Below, in pieces: positions 1 through 6,144 of a stretch of DNA of 6,144 nt; the stretch's first letter is position 1; every line of letters begins with the position of its first letter. Origin of the DNA: Saprospiraceae bacterium (GTDB lineage Bacteria; Bacteroidota; Bacteroidia; Chitinophagales; Saprospiraceae); the NCBI GenBank assembly GCA_020437045.1, contig JAGQWV010000984.1:1-6144 (forward strand), read 5' to 3'. The position numbers and the translations under genes were made by a program. The notes beneath the pieces are model-generated. The model was not told where the DNA came from and searched no databases. It saw only the letters and a program-made list of their open reading frames with translations.

Positions 1-1
1 G

Positions 2-382
2 CTGATCATTAATATTCTGACACAAACCAATAATCCGGAACTCCTTTCTCACTTTTATAAAATAAATAAAAATCCCTATCCAAGCCTGGCAGAAATAATG
101 GAAACAAATTTCAACGCTAAATTATCGCTATCCCAATTTGCCCGTATGACGTCAAGAAGTCTATCCACTTTTAGACGTGATTTTCTAAAAATCTATAACA
201 TTTCCCCGGGAGAATGGCTTCGTGAGAAAAGGCTTCAATTAAGCTGTCATCTTTTAAAAACTACTTCACGAAATATCGATGATATTGCCTATGAATGTGG
301 GTTCAGCAGTCGCACCCATTTTATCCGCTGTTTTCGACAACGATTTGGCCCTACTCCTCACCAATTCAGGCAAGAACGATAA
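2..382 (+). CDS. AraC-family transcriptional regulator, C-terminal part (5' end outside window)
   Basis: This is the DNA-binding end of an AraC/XylS-type regulator. The frame is open back to the window edge, so the ATG at 98 is an internal Met and the effector-binding N-terminus is missing. The visible 126 residues carry two helix-turn-helix units. The first is at about 41-69 (LSLSQFARMTSRSLSTFRRD, then F and NISP). The second is at about 91-123 (IAYECGFSSRTHFIRCFRQR followed by FG and TP), which fits the conserved AraC family signature. The 'SLSTFRRDF' and 'EWLREKRLQL' wording is typical of Bacteroidota members that have a cupin-like N-terminal domain, but that domain cannot be confirmed here. 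The next gene on the same strand is the haloperoxidase-like gene 188 bases downstream, and a tandem repeat in the gap is a plausible binding site. The regulator class is clear; the inducer and target are unknown. Confidence 0.93.
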   Translation: MIINILTQTNNPELLSHFYKINKNPYPSLAEIMETNFNAKLSLSQFARMTSRSLSTFRRDFLKIYNISPGEWLREKRLQLSCHLLKTTSRNIDDIAYECGFSSRTHFIRCFRQRFGPTPHQFRQER

Positions 383-465
383 TACAGCAGGTGATCACCA
401 GATCAAACGAAACCACCTATTTAATCTCTCGTGCAAAATAGATCATATCATTTATTTCTGATTTA

Positions 466-507
466 AATTGACCTTAATAGATACATAATTGACCTTATCA
501 GAGACAC
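466..507. repeat. 21-bp imperfect tandem repeat, candidate AraC-type operator
   Basis: Two adjacent 21-base units lie at 466-486 and 487-507. The first 11 bases (AATTGACCTTA) are identical, and 17 of 21 positions match overall. The 21-base period equals about two turns of B-DNA, so both copies face the same side of the helix. Direct half-sites spaced this way are typical of operators for dimeric AraC-family activators, and such a regulator is encoded immediately upstream. No third copy is seen on either side. The repeat is seen directly; the operator role is inferred. Confidence 0.55.
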
Positions 508-521
508 CTGGCTAGGAATTA

Positions 522-529
522 TATATTTA
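522..529 (+). promoter_or_regulatory. Weak -7-like promoter element upstream of the haloperoxidase-like gene
   Basis: TATATTTA matches seven of eight positions of the Bacteroidota -7 consensus TAnnTTTG. No TTG stands at the usual -33 distance. The tandem repeat at 466-507 ends 14 bases upstream, about where an activator would replace a missing -33 contact. The start codon is 41 bases downstream. The region is AT-rich, so a chance match is quite possible. Confidence 0.28.
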
Positions 530-570
530 TTTTTACCAATACCTAAAACAGCAATTTAAAACCTCCCACC

Positions 571-1869
571 ATGTTTCCGAATAAATCCGGTTTCCCCAAA
601 AAACTTAATAGGAATATTGCGTTATCGCTTATCGTTCCTATCATGCTCCTCGCGCCCGTAACATTTACTAAAAAAGATATTTATCCACCTTCCAGCCCCA
701 GTCTGGTCATCGCGATTAATGAAGCTACGTACACCCTGGCGAATCAACATGATCAATTCTATTCTTTTATTGGCGTACGCGCTTTGGCAATGACCCACCT
801 GGCCATCCATGACATCTATAATAATTCCAATAAGCAATATGCCGCATTTCTTGTCAAATCTCATCCATCACAACCGATTCATCTCGAGATGGCAATCATA
901 GCATCCACAAAACACATACTCAATTCCATCTATCCTGATCGGCAGGATACCATCAATGACCTTTATCAGGAATGGCAGCAACAGCTGACGCATATGGAAC
1001 ATAAAGAAGCTAGCATTGATTATGGCAAGCTGGTCGCACAAAAATATATTGATTACCGTGCTCACGATGGTCATGAAAAAAATGGAGACTATACGCCGAT
1101 GACCAAGCCCGGAGATTATCAATATACTCCTGGATTCGATTATGTTTGGAAACCGGACTTTTCGGTAGCCAGGCCCTTTACTTTAGATTCTGTCAGTCAA
1201 TTTCGCTCACCTCCTCCTCCGGATCTGGCTTCCCAAACCTATGCAGAATCATACAATGAAGTGAAGGACTATGGTGTAAAAAACAGCACTTACCGAAATG
1301 CCGATCAAACCTCTTTTGGACATTGGTGGGCAGAATTTGGCGAACATGCCTGGAACCGTATCGGGAGGATAGTCGCAAAGCAGCGTAAACTGTCGGAGGT
1401 CGAGACAAACCGGATGTTTGCCCTAATCAACATGAATTTATATGATTTGTATTTAGCATCCTTCGATAGCAAGTACTTCTATGACACCTGGCGACCTTAT
1501 ACGGCGATACACCATGGTGCGCAAGATGGAAATCCCCTAACTCAAGGTGATATCGATTGGGAACCGGAAATGGTGACTCCTCCCTGGCCTGAATACCCCT
1601 CTGCCCATGCTGCTGTGGGAGCAGCCGGAGCCGAGATTATAACGAATGTGCTGGGCACCGCTCAAGTAGACTTTAGCATGCAATCAACCACAGCCCTGAC
1701 TACCGAACCCATGAGAACCTATCATAGTCTCGACAAAGCTGCTGATGACTGCGCAGACTCACGAATTATGAATGGATATCACTTTCGTTTTGCTACAGAG
1801 GAAGGGAAAAAACAGGGACGAAAAATTGCCCGGCACACGATCGACCACTTTTTAATCCCGCTACCCTAA
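571..1869 (+). CDS. Secreted vanadium-dependent haloperoxidase-type PAP2-superfamily protein
   Basis: This 432-residue protein belongs to the PAP2/vanadium chloroperoxidase superfamily, whose members oxidise halides with hydrogen peroxide on a bound vanadate or act as acid phosphatases. Residues 1-33 look like a Sec signal peptide: a Lys/Arg-rich start, then a hydrophobic stretch at about 16-32, suggesting export. All vanadate/phosphate-site residues align with fungal chloroperoxidase: K301-x6-R308 (KYFYDTWRP), S344 and H346 in PPWPEYPSAH, and R398 and H404 in SRIMNGYHFRF. Variations are Ala345 for the Gly of PSGH, Trp339 at the chloroperoxidase Phe397 position, Phe298 at the Trp350 position, and Ala408 for the Asp that usually follows HFRF or HWRF. 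ATG 571 is the first start after an in-frame stop at 544 and has no Shine-Dalgarno sequence. An AraC regulator gene precedes it. Whether it is a chloro-, bromo- or iodoperoxidase or a phosphatase cannot be read from the sequence. Confidence 0.9.
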   Translation: MFPNKSGFPKKLNRNIALSLIVPIMLLAPVTFTKKDIYPPSSPSLVIAINEATYTLANQHDQFYSFIGVRALAMTHLAIHDIYNNSNKQYAAFLVKSHPSQPIHLEMAIIASTKHILNSIYPDRQDTINDLYQEWQQQLTHMEHKEASIDYGKLVAQKYIDYRAHDGHEKNGDYTPMTKPGDYQYTPGFDYVWKPDFSVARPFTLDSVSQFRSPPPPDLASQTYAESYNEVKDYGVKNSTYRNADQTSFGHWWAEFGEHAWNRIGRIVAKQRKLSEVETNRMFALINMNLYDLYLASFDSKYFYDTWRPYTAIHHGAQDGNPLTQGDIDWEPEMVTPPWPEYPSAHAAVGAAGAEIITNVLGTAQVDFSMQSTTALTTEPMRTYHSLDKAADDCADSRIMNGYHFRFATEEGKKQGRKIARHTIDHFLIPLP

Positions 1870-1883
1870 CAGTGAAAATCAAT

Positions 1884-2024
1884 TTAACCTGGCTCTTCGA
1901 ATAATCGGTATGGTTCGAAGCGTAAAATACCATCCCTGGTGGATGCAGTGATCCGCTTAGTATCAACGACGGGGCAAATTCGTGGGTCCCAGGTTGCTAA
2001 GATAAAAACCAGACAGGTAATTAA
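1884..2024 (-). pseudogene. Possible remnant: 46 open codons with no normal start codon
   Basis: On the - strand, a stretch of 46 codons runs open from just after a stop (2025-2027) to a TAA at 1884-1886. It contains no ATG, GTG or TTG in frame at a sensible position. Its translation is protein-like (for example DPRICPVVDTKRIT, then RDGILRFEPY) and is richer in G+C than the AT-rich bases on either side. I do not recognise the family. It could be the tail of a decayed gene, or chance in a short gap, so the call is tentative. Confidence 0.2.
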
Positions 2025-2042
2025 TCATTGATTTATATTTAC

Positions 2043-2486
2043 TTAAATATTATCCATAGTATTAATACGATCAATCTGTTTTTTATTCCATTCATCAACA
2101 CTATAGGGTGTGGCAAACCACTGATCGAGAATTTCTTTAAGAATTTGTTCGGATATCGCTCGCAGACTAAGCGCCAGGACGTTGGCATGATTCCATATCC
2201 GGGCTCCCTTAGCTGTTTCCGCATCTTGACAAAGTGCAGCGCGAATGCCAGGCACTTTATTGGCTGCAATACTGGAGCCGGTACCGGTCCAACATAACAC
2301 GATGGCTTCGTCCGCAAGACCATCTACTACTTTGCGTACGGCTGCCAAAGTCACCACCGGCCAGTCCTGGGCATCCTCTCCTTTCTCAGGGCCGACATAA
2401 GCTATCTCATGACCACGAAGAGACAATTCCTTTAACAAGAAATCTACTAAATGGGTATGTTCATCGGTACTTACTGCTATTTTCAC
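2043..2486 (-). CDS. Divergent RpiB/LacA/LacB-family sugar-phosphate isomerase
   Basis: This cytoplasmic protein of 147 residues has the usual length and fold signature of the RpiB/LacA/LacB family, which interconverts aldose and ketose phosphates. Visible marks are the opening strand MKIAVSTD with Asp8, the catalytic-loop Cys65 in LCWTGTGSSIAANK, KVPGIRAALC at 77-86, and NHANVLAL at 99-106. The start is GTG (rc of 2484-2486): an in-frame stop lies only five codons upstream, and the family begins at this MKIA strand. Compared with E. coli RpiB, several functional residues differ. His10 becomes Glu9, ring-opening His99 becomes Trp98, Gly67 becomes Trp66, and the GGRHxxR phosphate clamp near the C-terminus is replaced by VDEWNKKQIDRI. 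Asp8, Cys65 and Asn99 remain. It is therefore unlikely to be a standard ribose-5-phosphate isomerase; a tetrulose-phosphate or other isomerase is possible. It lies 150 bases downstream of the lipoprotein gene on the same strand. Confidence 0.88.
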   Translation of the reverse strand: MKIAVSTDEHTHLVDFLLKELSLRGHEIAYVGPEKGEDAQDWPVVTLAAVRKVVDGLADEAIVLCWTGTGSSIAANKVPGIRAALCQDAETAKGARIWNHANVLALSLRAISEQILKEILDQWFATPYSVDEWNKKQIDRINTMDNI

Positions 2487-2636
2487 TTTGTTCAGATATT
2501 AAGATGATATATTAGAATATTAGCAAAACTTAATCTTTCTGCAAATGGAAGATTCTGACAAATATGGTATGCCTTCCGGAGCTTCGAGATTATCTTTCAA
2601 CGTACACAAATACTAAGTCCCATGGCCATTCTGACA

Positions 2637-5126
2637 TTAATAATATTCCAACCAGGCGGTGGCCCGGCAATTTTTATCGGTCTTAAAGCGAATCCAGCGG
2701 GCTTGAAATCCAGCGGGGAAATTAAATTCAAGATCCTCACCTGGCTTTACTTCTATTTTCTGATAAATCATCCAGGGACCATGACCAATAGGCTCCACTT
2801 CAACGATAAATTGGACGGGCTCTTGAAGATTATGGGATAATCTCATTTTCTTTTTATCATAAAATCCGATCAAGTACGGATCAGAAGCAGTTCCTGCCTG
2901 CACATCCGAATTTCTCCAGGGACCTCCCTTTCCTACCGGTTTGCCTAATGACCAAAGATCATCAATTACTCCCAACCATACGGCCGCTTTGCCATCCGGC
3001 GACCGGATTATATGCTTATTTTCTTTTGATATATTAGGATCAACTCCTGTCATAACCAGCATGCCCCGGTACGAGGCGTAATCATGAACCTGCAGATTAT
3101 GTGAGGCAATCGGTCGAACCTTGGCCATACCATCCGCATTTTCTGCCGGCAATTCGTAAAAGGTGCCGTGACAATTGAATAAATCTCGTTCGGTGGCTAC
3201 CTCACGGCAAATCCGAAGATGACCTTTATCAGTGAGCATTGTATATTTCTCATTACCTTTTGGAAAGCGCCAGCGTCGATTTTTATCATCAACAACCAGT
3301 ACCGATGCGGAGTCAATCGTAACTACATGATCGGGAATAGCAAATTTTTCTTTAATAAAACGCTCCGTTTTGGGATCATTTACTTTTACCAGATTTAATT
3401 GGGCATCCAGTTCATAATAACCTTCCGGGGAACCTTCATTTTCGGAAAAAAGGTAAGGTACCAATCCCAGTTTTCTTTTATTATCTCCTAAACCATAGAG
3501 TAATCCACCGAGGCTATTTTTATCATTAAGGGTTACCAGACCGGAAAACAATGAAGTATTCTCCGGATGATTACGTTCTTCTTCCTCAGAATAATTCAAG
3601 CTCACCGTAATTTGCGCGGCAGTATGCGAGCGAACCCTGATCCATTCACCGGTATTTTTACTTAAATCCAAAACCTGACTTTCCCCTTCCTTTAGTTGAA
3701 TGGATTTTAATTCAGACCATTGATTATCACCTTTTTCATCAATCTCAAAAACCAGGGAAGCGTCATTTTTTCCACTATGCACCCAGATCATTTTATACGT
3801 CCATCCTGAAAATAAAAATGGCTCCGATACGACACCTGGTTGGACCATTTCTTCGATATATAACGCTCCATTGGCAGAAGCAATACCAAGTGAATCCGGT
3901 TTACCTGCTGAAGTAAACCAGAGGTTGGAATTTGATTGTCCCGGGCCTTCGATATTTCCCTTTAATTTTCTTTTGTTAAGAAATTCTTTCTGGGCAGAAT
4001 CATCACATCCGAAGACCAATTGATCATCCCACCGGCAAAAATCCCCAATCACTTTTAAGTAGGCTGATCGCGGACGGATACCTGCACTATGACTGCCGGA
4101 AAATGAACCCGGAAAATGCCAAAACATCCCGTGCATGGTCATCAGAAAATCTGGTGCACCCTCGGTGCCAACATTGCGAATACGAGGCCATTCGGTATTC
4201 CATCCATGGGCACCATCATAGCTATGACTTGCCTTTGGCAACCGATAAAAATGCCAGTGGTCAGGGTCTCTCACGCCAACAATAATCGATTTGTGATCCC
4301 AACCGGTGACCCAGATCGGATCTGTCTCCGGATTTTTATTACCATAAATTCCCCCAGGCCCGGTCACTTCTACAAACTGATTTCTTCGAATGGTCTTCCA
4401 ATTTTCACCATCCCATTCGGCAAGAACTCCGGCTTCTACATCAAATCGCTGAAGGGCTTCCTCCGTAGCTTCACCGTTATTGGAATATACCAGCACACCC
4501 TGACCGGAGTACAAACCTTTGCCGTGAGCCCCGGGGAGCGTTGCATTTTCAGGATTGACCTGCGTTGGATCGTGCGCATGCTGTCCATCCTTCTGGTTGC
4601 TATCTTTATATAATTGAGTCACCGATAAGGATGCAACATCCACTTCATAAAAACCTTCCTCCATGGTGGCATAATAGATTTTATGCACCGGATCAAACAG
4701 ATGCCGGGCATTACCGGTAAGCCGTCCAGGCATCACCGAATAGGGTATCACTTTGACGGACCGGTCATCATTGATCACATACGGACCGATAAATAACTGG
4801 TTGCTTTCCCGGTGAATCATACGGTTAGCCGGAGTGCCTCCTATGCTTTCGGAATGCATCGTTTCATCCAGGTCCGGGCTGATCTCATATAATTTATCAG
4901 AGGAGCCAAAAGGAAGATGGGGACCATAGGTGATGATCCAAAGCCGGTCTGCCCAGGGCACTACCGCTCCGGTGCCACATTCTCCCTCCTGATTATAATG
5001 GGCTAAATGGGGATAAATACCACTGATGGAAACCGGAGATGATGAGATTTTTTCCTCAATCCTATTTTGACATGACAGGAGACCAATCGCGATGACAACC
5101 AGGCCCAGATTCCAAAATCTACCCAT
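2637..5126 (-). CDS. Large two-module lipoprotein of unknown function
   Basis: I do not recognise a named family. The 829-residue protein starts with a short hydrophobic segment and a lipobox, LLSC, with Cys19 as the lipidation site, so it should be a membrane-anchored lipoprotein in the envelope. The rest has no transmembrane segment and is rich in short beta strands, Trp/Tyr and Gly turns, with repeated patterns such as GFYEVD (158-163), GYYELD (569-574) and GKAAVWLG (712-719), suggesting beta-propeller blades. Two related modules are visible, about 36-513 and 525-829, each ending in an approximately 80-residue beta-sandwich-like domain (435-513 and 749-829). No catalytic motif is evident. 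The ATG at 5124-5126 follows an A-rich leader, normal for Bacteroidota. Neighbours are a sugar transporter upstream and a sugar-phosphate isomerase downstream, so a role in binding or processing a carbohydrate is a guess from context only. Confidence 0.85.
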   Translation of the reverse strand: MGRFWNLGLVVIAIGLLSCQNRIEEKISSSPVSISGIYPHLAHYNQEGECGTGAVVPWADRLWIITYGPHLPFGSSDKLYEISPDLDETMHSESIGGTPANRMIHRESNQLFIGPYVINDDRSVKVIPYSVMPGRLTGNARHLFDPVHKIYYATMEEGFYEVDVASLSVTQLYKDSNQKDGQHAHDPTQVNPENATLPGAHGKGLYSGQGVLVYSNNGEATEEALQRFDVEAGVLAEWDGENWKTIRRNQFVEVTGPGGIYGNKNPETDPIWVTGWDHKSIIVGVRDPDHWHFYRLPKASHSYDGAHGWNTEWPRIRNVGTEGAPDFLMTMHGMFWHFPGSFSGSHSAGIRPRSAYLKVIGDFCRWDDQLVFGCDDSAQKEFLNKRKLKGNIEGPGQSNSNLWFTSAGKPDSLGIASANGALYIEEMVQPGVVSEPFLFSGWTYKMIWVHSGKNDASLVFEIDEKGDNQWSELKSIQLKEGESQVLDLSKNTGEWIRVRSHTAAQITVSLNYSEEEERNHPENTSLFSGLVTLNDKNSLGGLLYGLGDNKRKLGLVPYLFSENEGSPEGYYELDAQLNLVKVNDPKTERFIKEKFAIPDHVVTIDSASVLVVDDKNRRWRFPKGNEKYTMLTDKGHLRICREVATERDLFNCHGTFYELPAENADGMAKVRPIASHNLQVHDYASYRGMLVMTGVDPNISKENKHIIRSPDGKAAVWLGVIDDLWSLGKPVGKGGPWRNSDVQAGTASDPYLIGFYDKKKMRLSHNLQEPVQFIVEVEPIGHGPWMIYQKIEVKPGEDLEFNFPAGFQARWIRFKTDKNCRATAWLEYY
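2640..3311 (-). repeat. Internal protein repeat, copy 2 (lipoprotein residues 606-829)
   Basis: This is the partner of copy 1 and forms the end of the protein. Similarity is at protein level only, with no obvious DNA identity, so the duplication looks old. Copy 2 is slightly shorter. Its terminal domain (749-829) keeps the pattern of paired strands around KIEVKPGEDLEFNF, corresponding to SIQLKEGESQVLDL in copy 1. Confidence 0.7.
3591..4292 (-). repeat. Internal protein repeat, copy 1 (lipoprotein residues 279-512)
   Basis: This is the C-terminal part of module 1. It aligns with residues 606-829 of the same protein in the same order. KSIIVGVRDPDHWHFYRLP matches ASVLVVDDKNRRWRFPKG. MHGMFWHFPG matches CHGTFYELPA, with His332 and His653 equivalent. 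RPRSAYLKVIGDFCRWDDQL matches RPIASHNLQVHDYASYRGML. SNLWFTSAGKP matches DDLWSLGKP, and EPFLFSGW matches DPYLIGFY. The final sandwich domain (435-512) ends in EWIRVRSHTAAQITVSLNY, paired with RWIRFKTDKNCRATAWLEY. Confidence 0.7.
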
Positions 5127-5146
5127 AATAGTTTTTATTTTTCAAA

Positions 5147-5175
5147 AAAAATTAATGCTTTAATGTGATATTCAA
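5147..5175 (-). promoter_or_regulatory. Candidate promoter for the lipoprotein gene
   Basis: On the - strand, a TTG (rc of 5173-5175) is followed 18 bases later by TAATTTTT (rc of 5147-5154), which matches seven of eight positions of the Bacteroidota TAnnTTTG element. The spacing is near the usual 19-21. The element ends 20 bases before the ATG, giving a very short leader. The 136-base gap is AT-rich, so this may be coincidental; the gene could also be read from a promoter upstream of the transporter. Confidence 0.22.
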
Positions 5176-5262
5176 TGGCAACCATTATTTAAATTAAAAT
5201 CAAGAGAAAACACAATCAACGAAAACAGGTCGGTATTCGGGCATTAAATCAGAATTCTGCAT

Positions 5263-6144
5263 TTAACGCTCCCAGTGGTGTTCGATTTCCTCCAGACTTT
5301 TACCTTTGGTCTCCGGCACCATCCGGTAAAAAAATATAATTGCTAAGAAACACATAAAAGCAAAAGTAAAAAATCCGGCATGCATACCGATTTTCGAAAC
5401 ATACCAGGGAAAAAGAAATGCAGTGATAAAATTTGTTGCCCAATTGGCAAAAGTGGCTATTCCCATCGCCCGTCCCCGTAATCGATTAGGATATATTTCT
5501 CCTAATAACACCCAAATAACAGCATTAATTGATATCGCTAAACCAGCCATATAAATACAAAGCATCACCACAATGGAAATTCCCGAGGTGCTGCCGGTCA
5601 TGAATTGAAATCCGATCACCAATAACGAAAGACAAACCGCTGCCATACCCCAAAGTAACAATGGCCTTCTGCCCCAGCTATCAATTTTAAATAAAGCAAT
5701 AATCGTAAACAATAAATTGATAAGACCAATAGCTACCTGAAATTGCAAGGCATTATCCAACTTAAATCCAGCATTTTCAAGTATAGATGGTCCATAATAT
5801 ACCACGATATTGACACCGGTAAATTGGCCAAAAACCGACAATCCCACTCCCAGCCACAATGCTCTTCGAAGACCGGGTCGAAACAGTTCGGAGATCTTTC
5901 CTTGAATCTGCTTTAAACTTTCGCTAATTTCCCGAAACTCTAATTGTGCGAGTACGGGACCACCGAAGCGCGTTAGGGTTTCCAGTCCTCTTTCTTTCTC
6001 ACCATTTTTAATTAACCAGCGCGGACTTTCAGGGATAAATAAAAGGGTGATAAAAAATAATCCGGCAGGAATCATTTCTGATCCAAACATACCGCGCCAA
6101 ACATTGCTAACTGTCACATCATTCAGAAAGGTAAAATTGTTCAA
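5263..6144 (-). CDS. Sugar-porter-family MFS transporter, C-terminal part (5' end outside window)
   Basis: This is an inner-membrane sugar transporter of the MFS sugar porter family (the XylE/GLUT type), usually a proton symporter. The frame is open to the window edge. The first codon in view is TTG and may be internal, because the family is about 450-490 residues long and only 293 are present, so the first five or so membrane helices are missing. Motifs in order are WRGMFGSEMIPAGLFF then PESPRWL (38-44) after helix 6; GQFTGVNIVVYYGPS in helix 7; DSWGRRPLLLWG (155-166); GEIYPNRLRGRAMG (215-228); and the C-terminal signature PETKGKSLEEIE (277-288). The helix 7 motif reads GQFTG rather than the usual QQLSG or QQLTG, so the substrate cannot be assigned from it. 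The lipoprotein gene follows 136 bases downstream on the same strand. Confidence 0.93.
   Translation of the reverse strand: MNNFTFLNDVTVSNVWRGMFGSEMIPAGLFFITLLFIPESPRWLIKNGEKERGLETLTRFGGPVLAQLEFREISESLKQIQGKISELFRPGLRRALWLGVGLSVFGQFTGVNIVVYYGPSILENAGFKLDNALQFQVAIGLINLLFTIIALFKIDSWGRRPLLLWGMAAVCLSLLVIGFQFMTGSTSGISIVVMLCIYMAGLAISINAVIWVLLGEIYPNRLRGRAMGIATFANWATNFITAFLFPWYVSKIGMHAGFFTFAFMCFLAIIFFYRMVPETKGKSLEEIEHHWER

Noticed and set aside
98..382. A complete 94-residue AraC protein starting at the ATG at 98
   Set aside because: The frame is open upstream to the window edge and the preceding residues (NPELLSHFYK and following) read as normal AraC linker sequence, so this is the tail of a longer gene.
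390..399. Perfect 10-base palindrome GGTGATCACC just after the AraC stop
   Set aside because: Too short, not extended on either side, and with no T-run; it could easily occur by chance.
489..494. TTGACC as a sigma70-type -35 box
   Set aside because: No -10 box lies 16-18 bases downstream, and the hexamer is part of the tandem repeat core that also occurs at 468-473.
868..1122. Minus-strand open frames inside the haloperoxidase-like gene (also at 622-864 and 1193-1408)
   Set aside because: They are antisense to a well-supported gene and show no recognisable protein features.
1895..1920. Inverted repeat CTTCGAA / TTCGAAG with a 12-base loop as a terminator or a tRNA T-arm
   Set aside because: No T-run follows on either strand, TTCGAA is itself a palindrome so the pairing comes cheaply, and no acceptor, D-arm or anticodon arm can be built around it.
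2552..2636. Nine-base direct repeat ATTCTGACA at 2552-2560 and 2628-2636, as target-site duplication or operator pair
   Set aside because: Short, 76 bases apart, with no mobile-element-like sequence or terminal inverted repeats between the copies.
4116..4613. Open frame of 165 codons on the + strand
   Set aside because: It lies wholly inside the lipoprotein gene on the opposite strand, has no coherent domain, and the lipoprotein frame has a lipobox and internal homology that support it.

Overview
The window looks like chromosomal DNA of a Bacteroidota bacterium, placed with moderate confidence and without a species. The reasons are an AT-rich composition, A-rich start regions with no Shine-Dalgarno sequence, a large lipoprotein with an LLSC lipobox, an AraC regulator of the kind common in that phylum, and near matches to the TAnnTTTG promoter element. 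It holds five protein genes, two of them cut by the window edges. I see no RNA gene, CRISPR array or insertion sequence.

The left part reads on the + strand. First comes the C-terminal end of an AraC-family regulator (2-382). A 188-base gap follows, containing a 21-bp imperfect tandem repeat (466-507). Then comes a complete secreted PAP2-superfamily protein of the vanadium-dependent haloperoxidase type (571-1869). The repeat lies just upstream of a weak -7-like element, which suggests an activator-dependent promoter, possibly controlled by the adjacent AraC protein.

The right part reads on the - strand. In transcription order it has a sugar-porter-family MFS transporter (5263-6144, N-terminus outside the window), an 829-residue lipoprotein of unknown function made of two related modules (2637-5126), and a divergent RpiB/LacA/LacB-family sugar-phosphate isomerase with a GTG start (2043-2486). 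Transporter plus isomerase suggests a small sugar or sugar-derivative utilisation locus, with the lipoprotein as a possible envelope binding or processing component. The gaps of 136 and 150 bases mean that co-transcription is not certain.

The two groups converge at 1870-2042. That gap has no obvious terminator but contains an open 46-codon stretch on the - strand that lacks a normal start and may be a gene remnant.

The points most worth a second look are the isomerase, which has lost several residues used by classical RpiB for ring opening and phosphate binding, the internal duplication of the lipoprotein, and the two-turn-spaced repeat upstream of the haloperoxidase-like gene.
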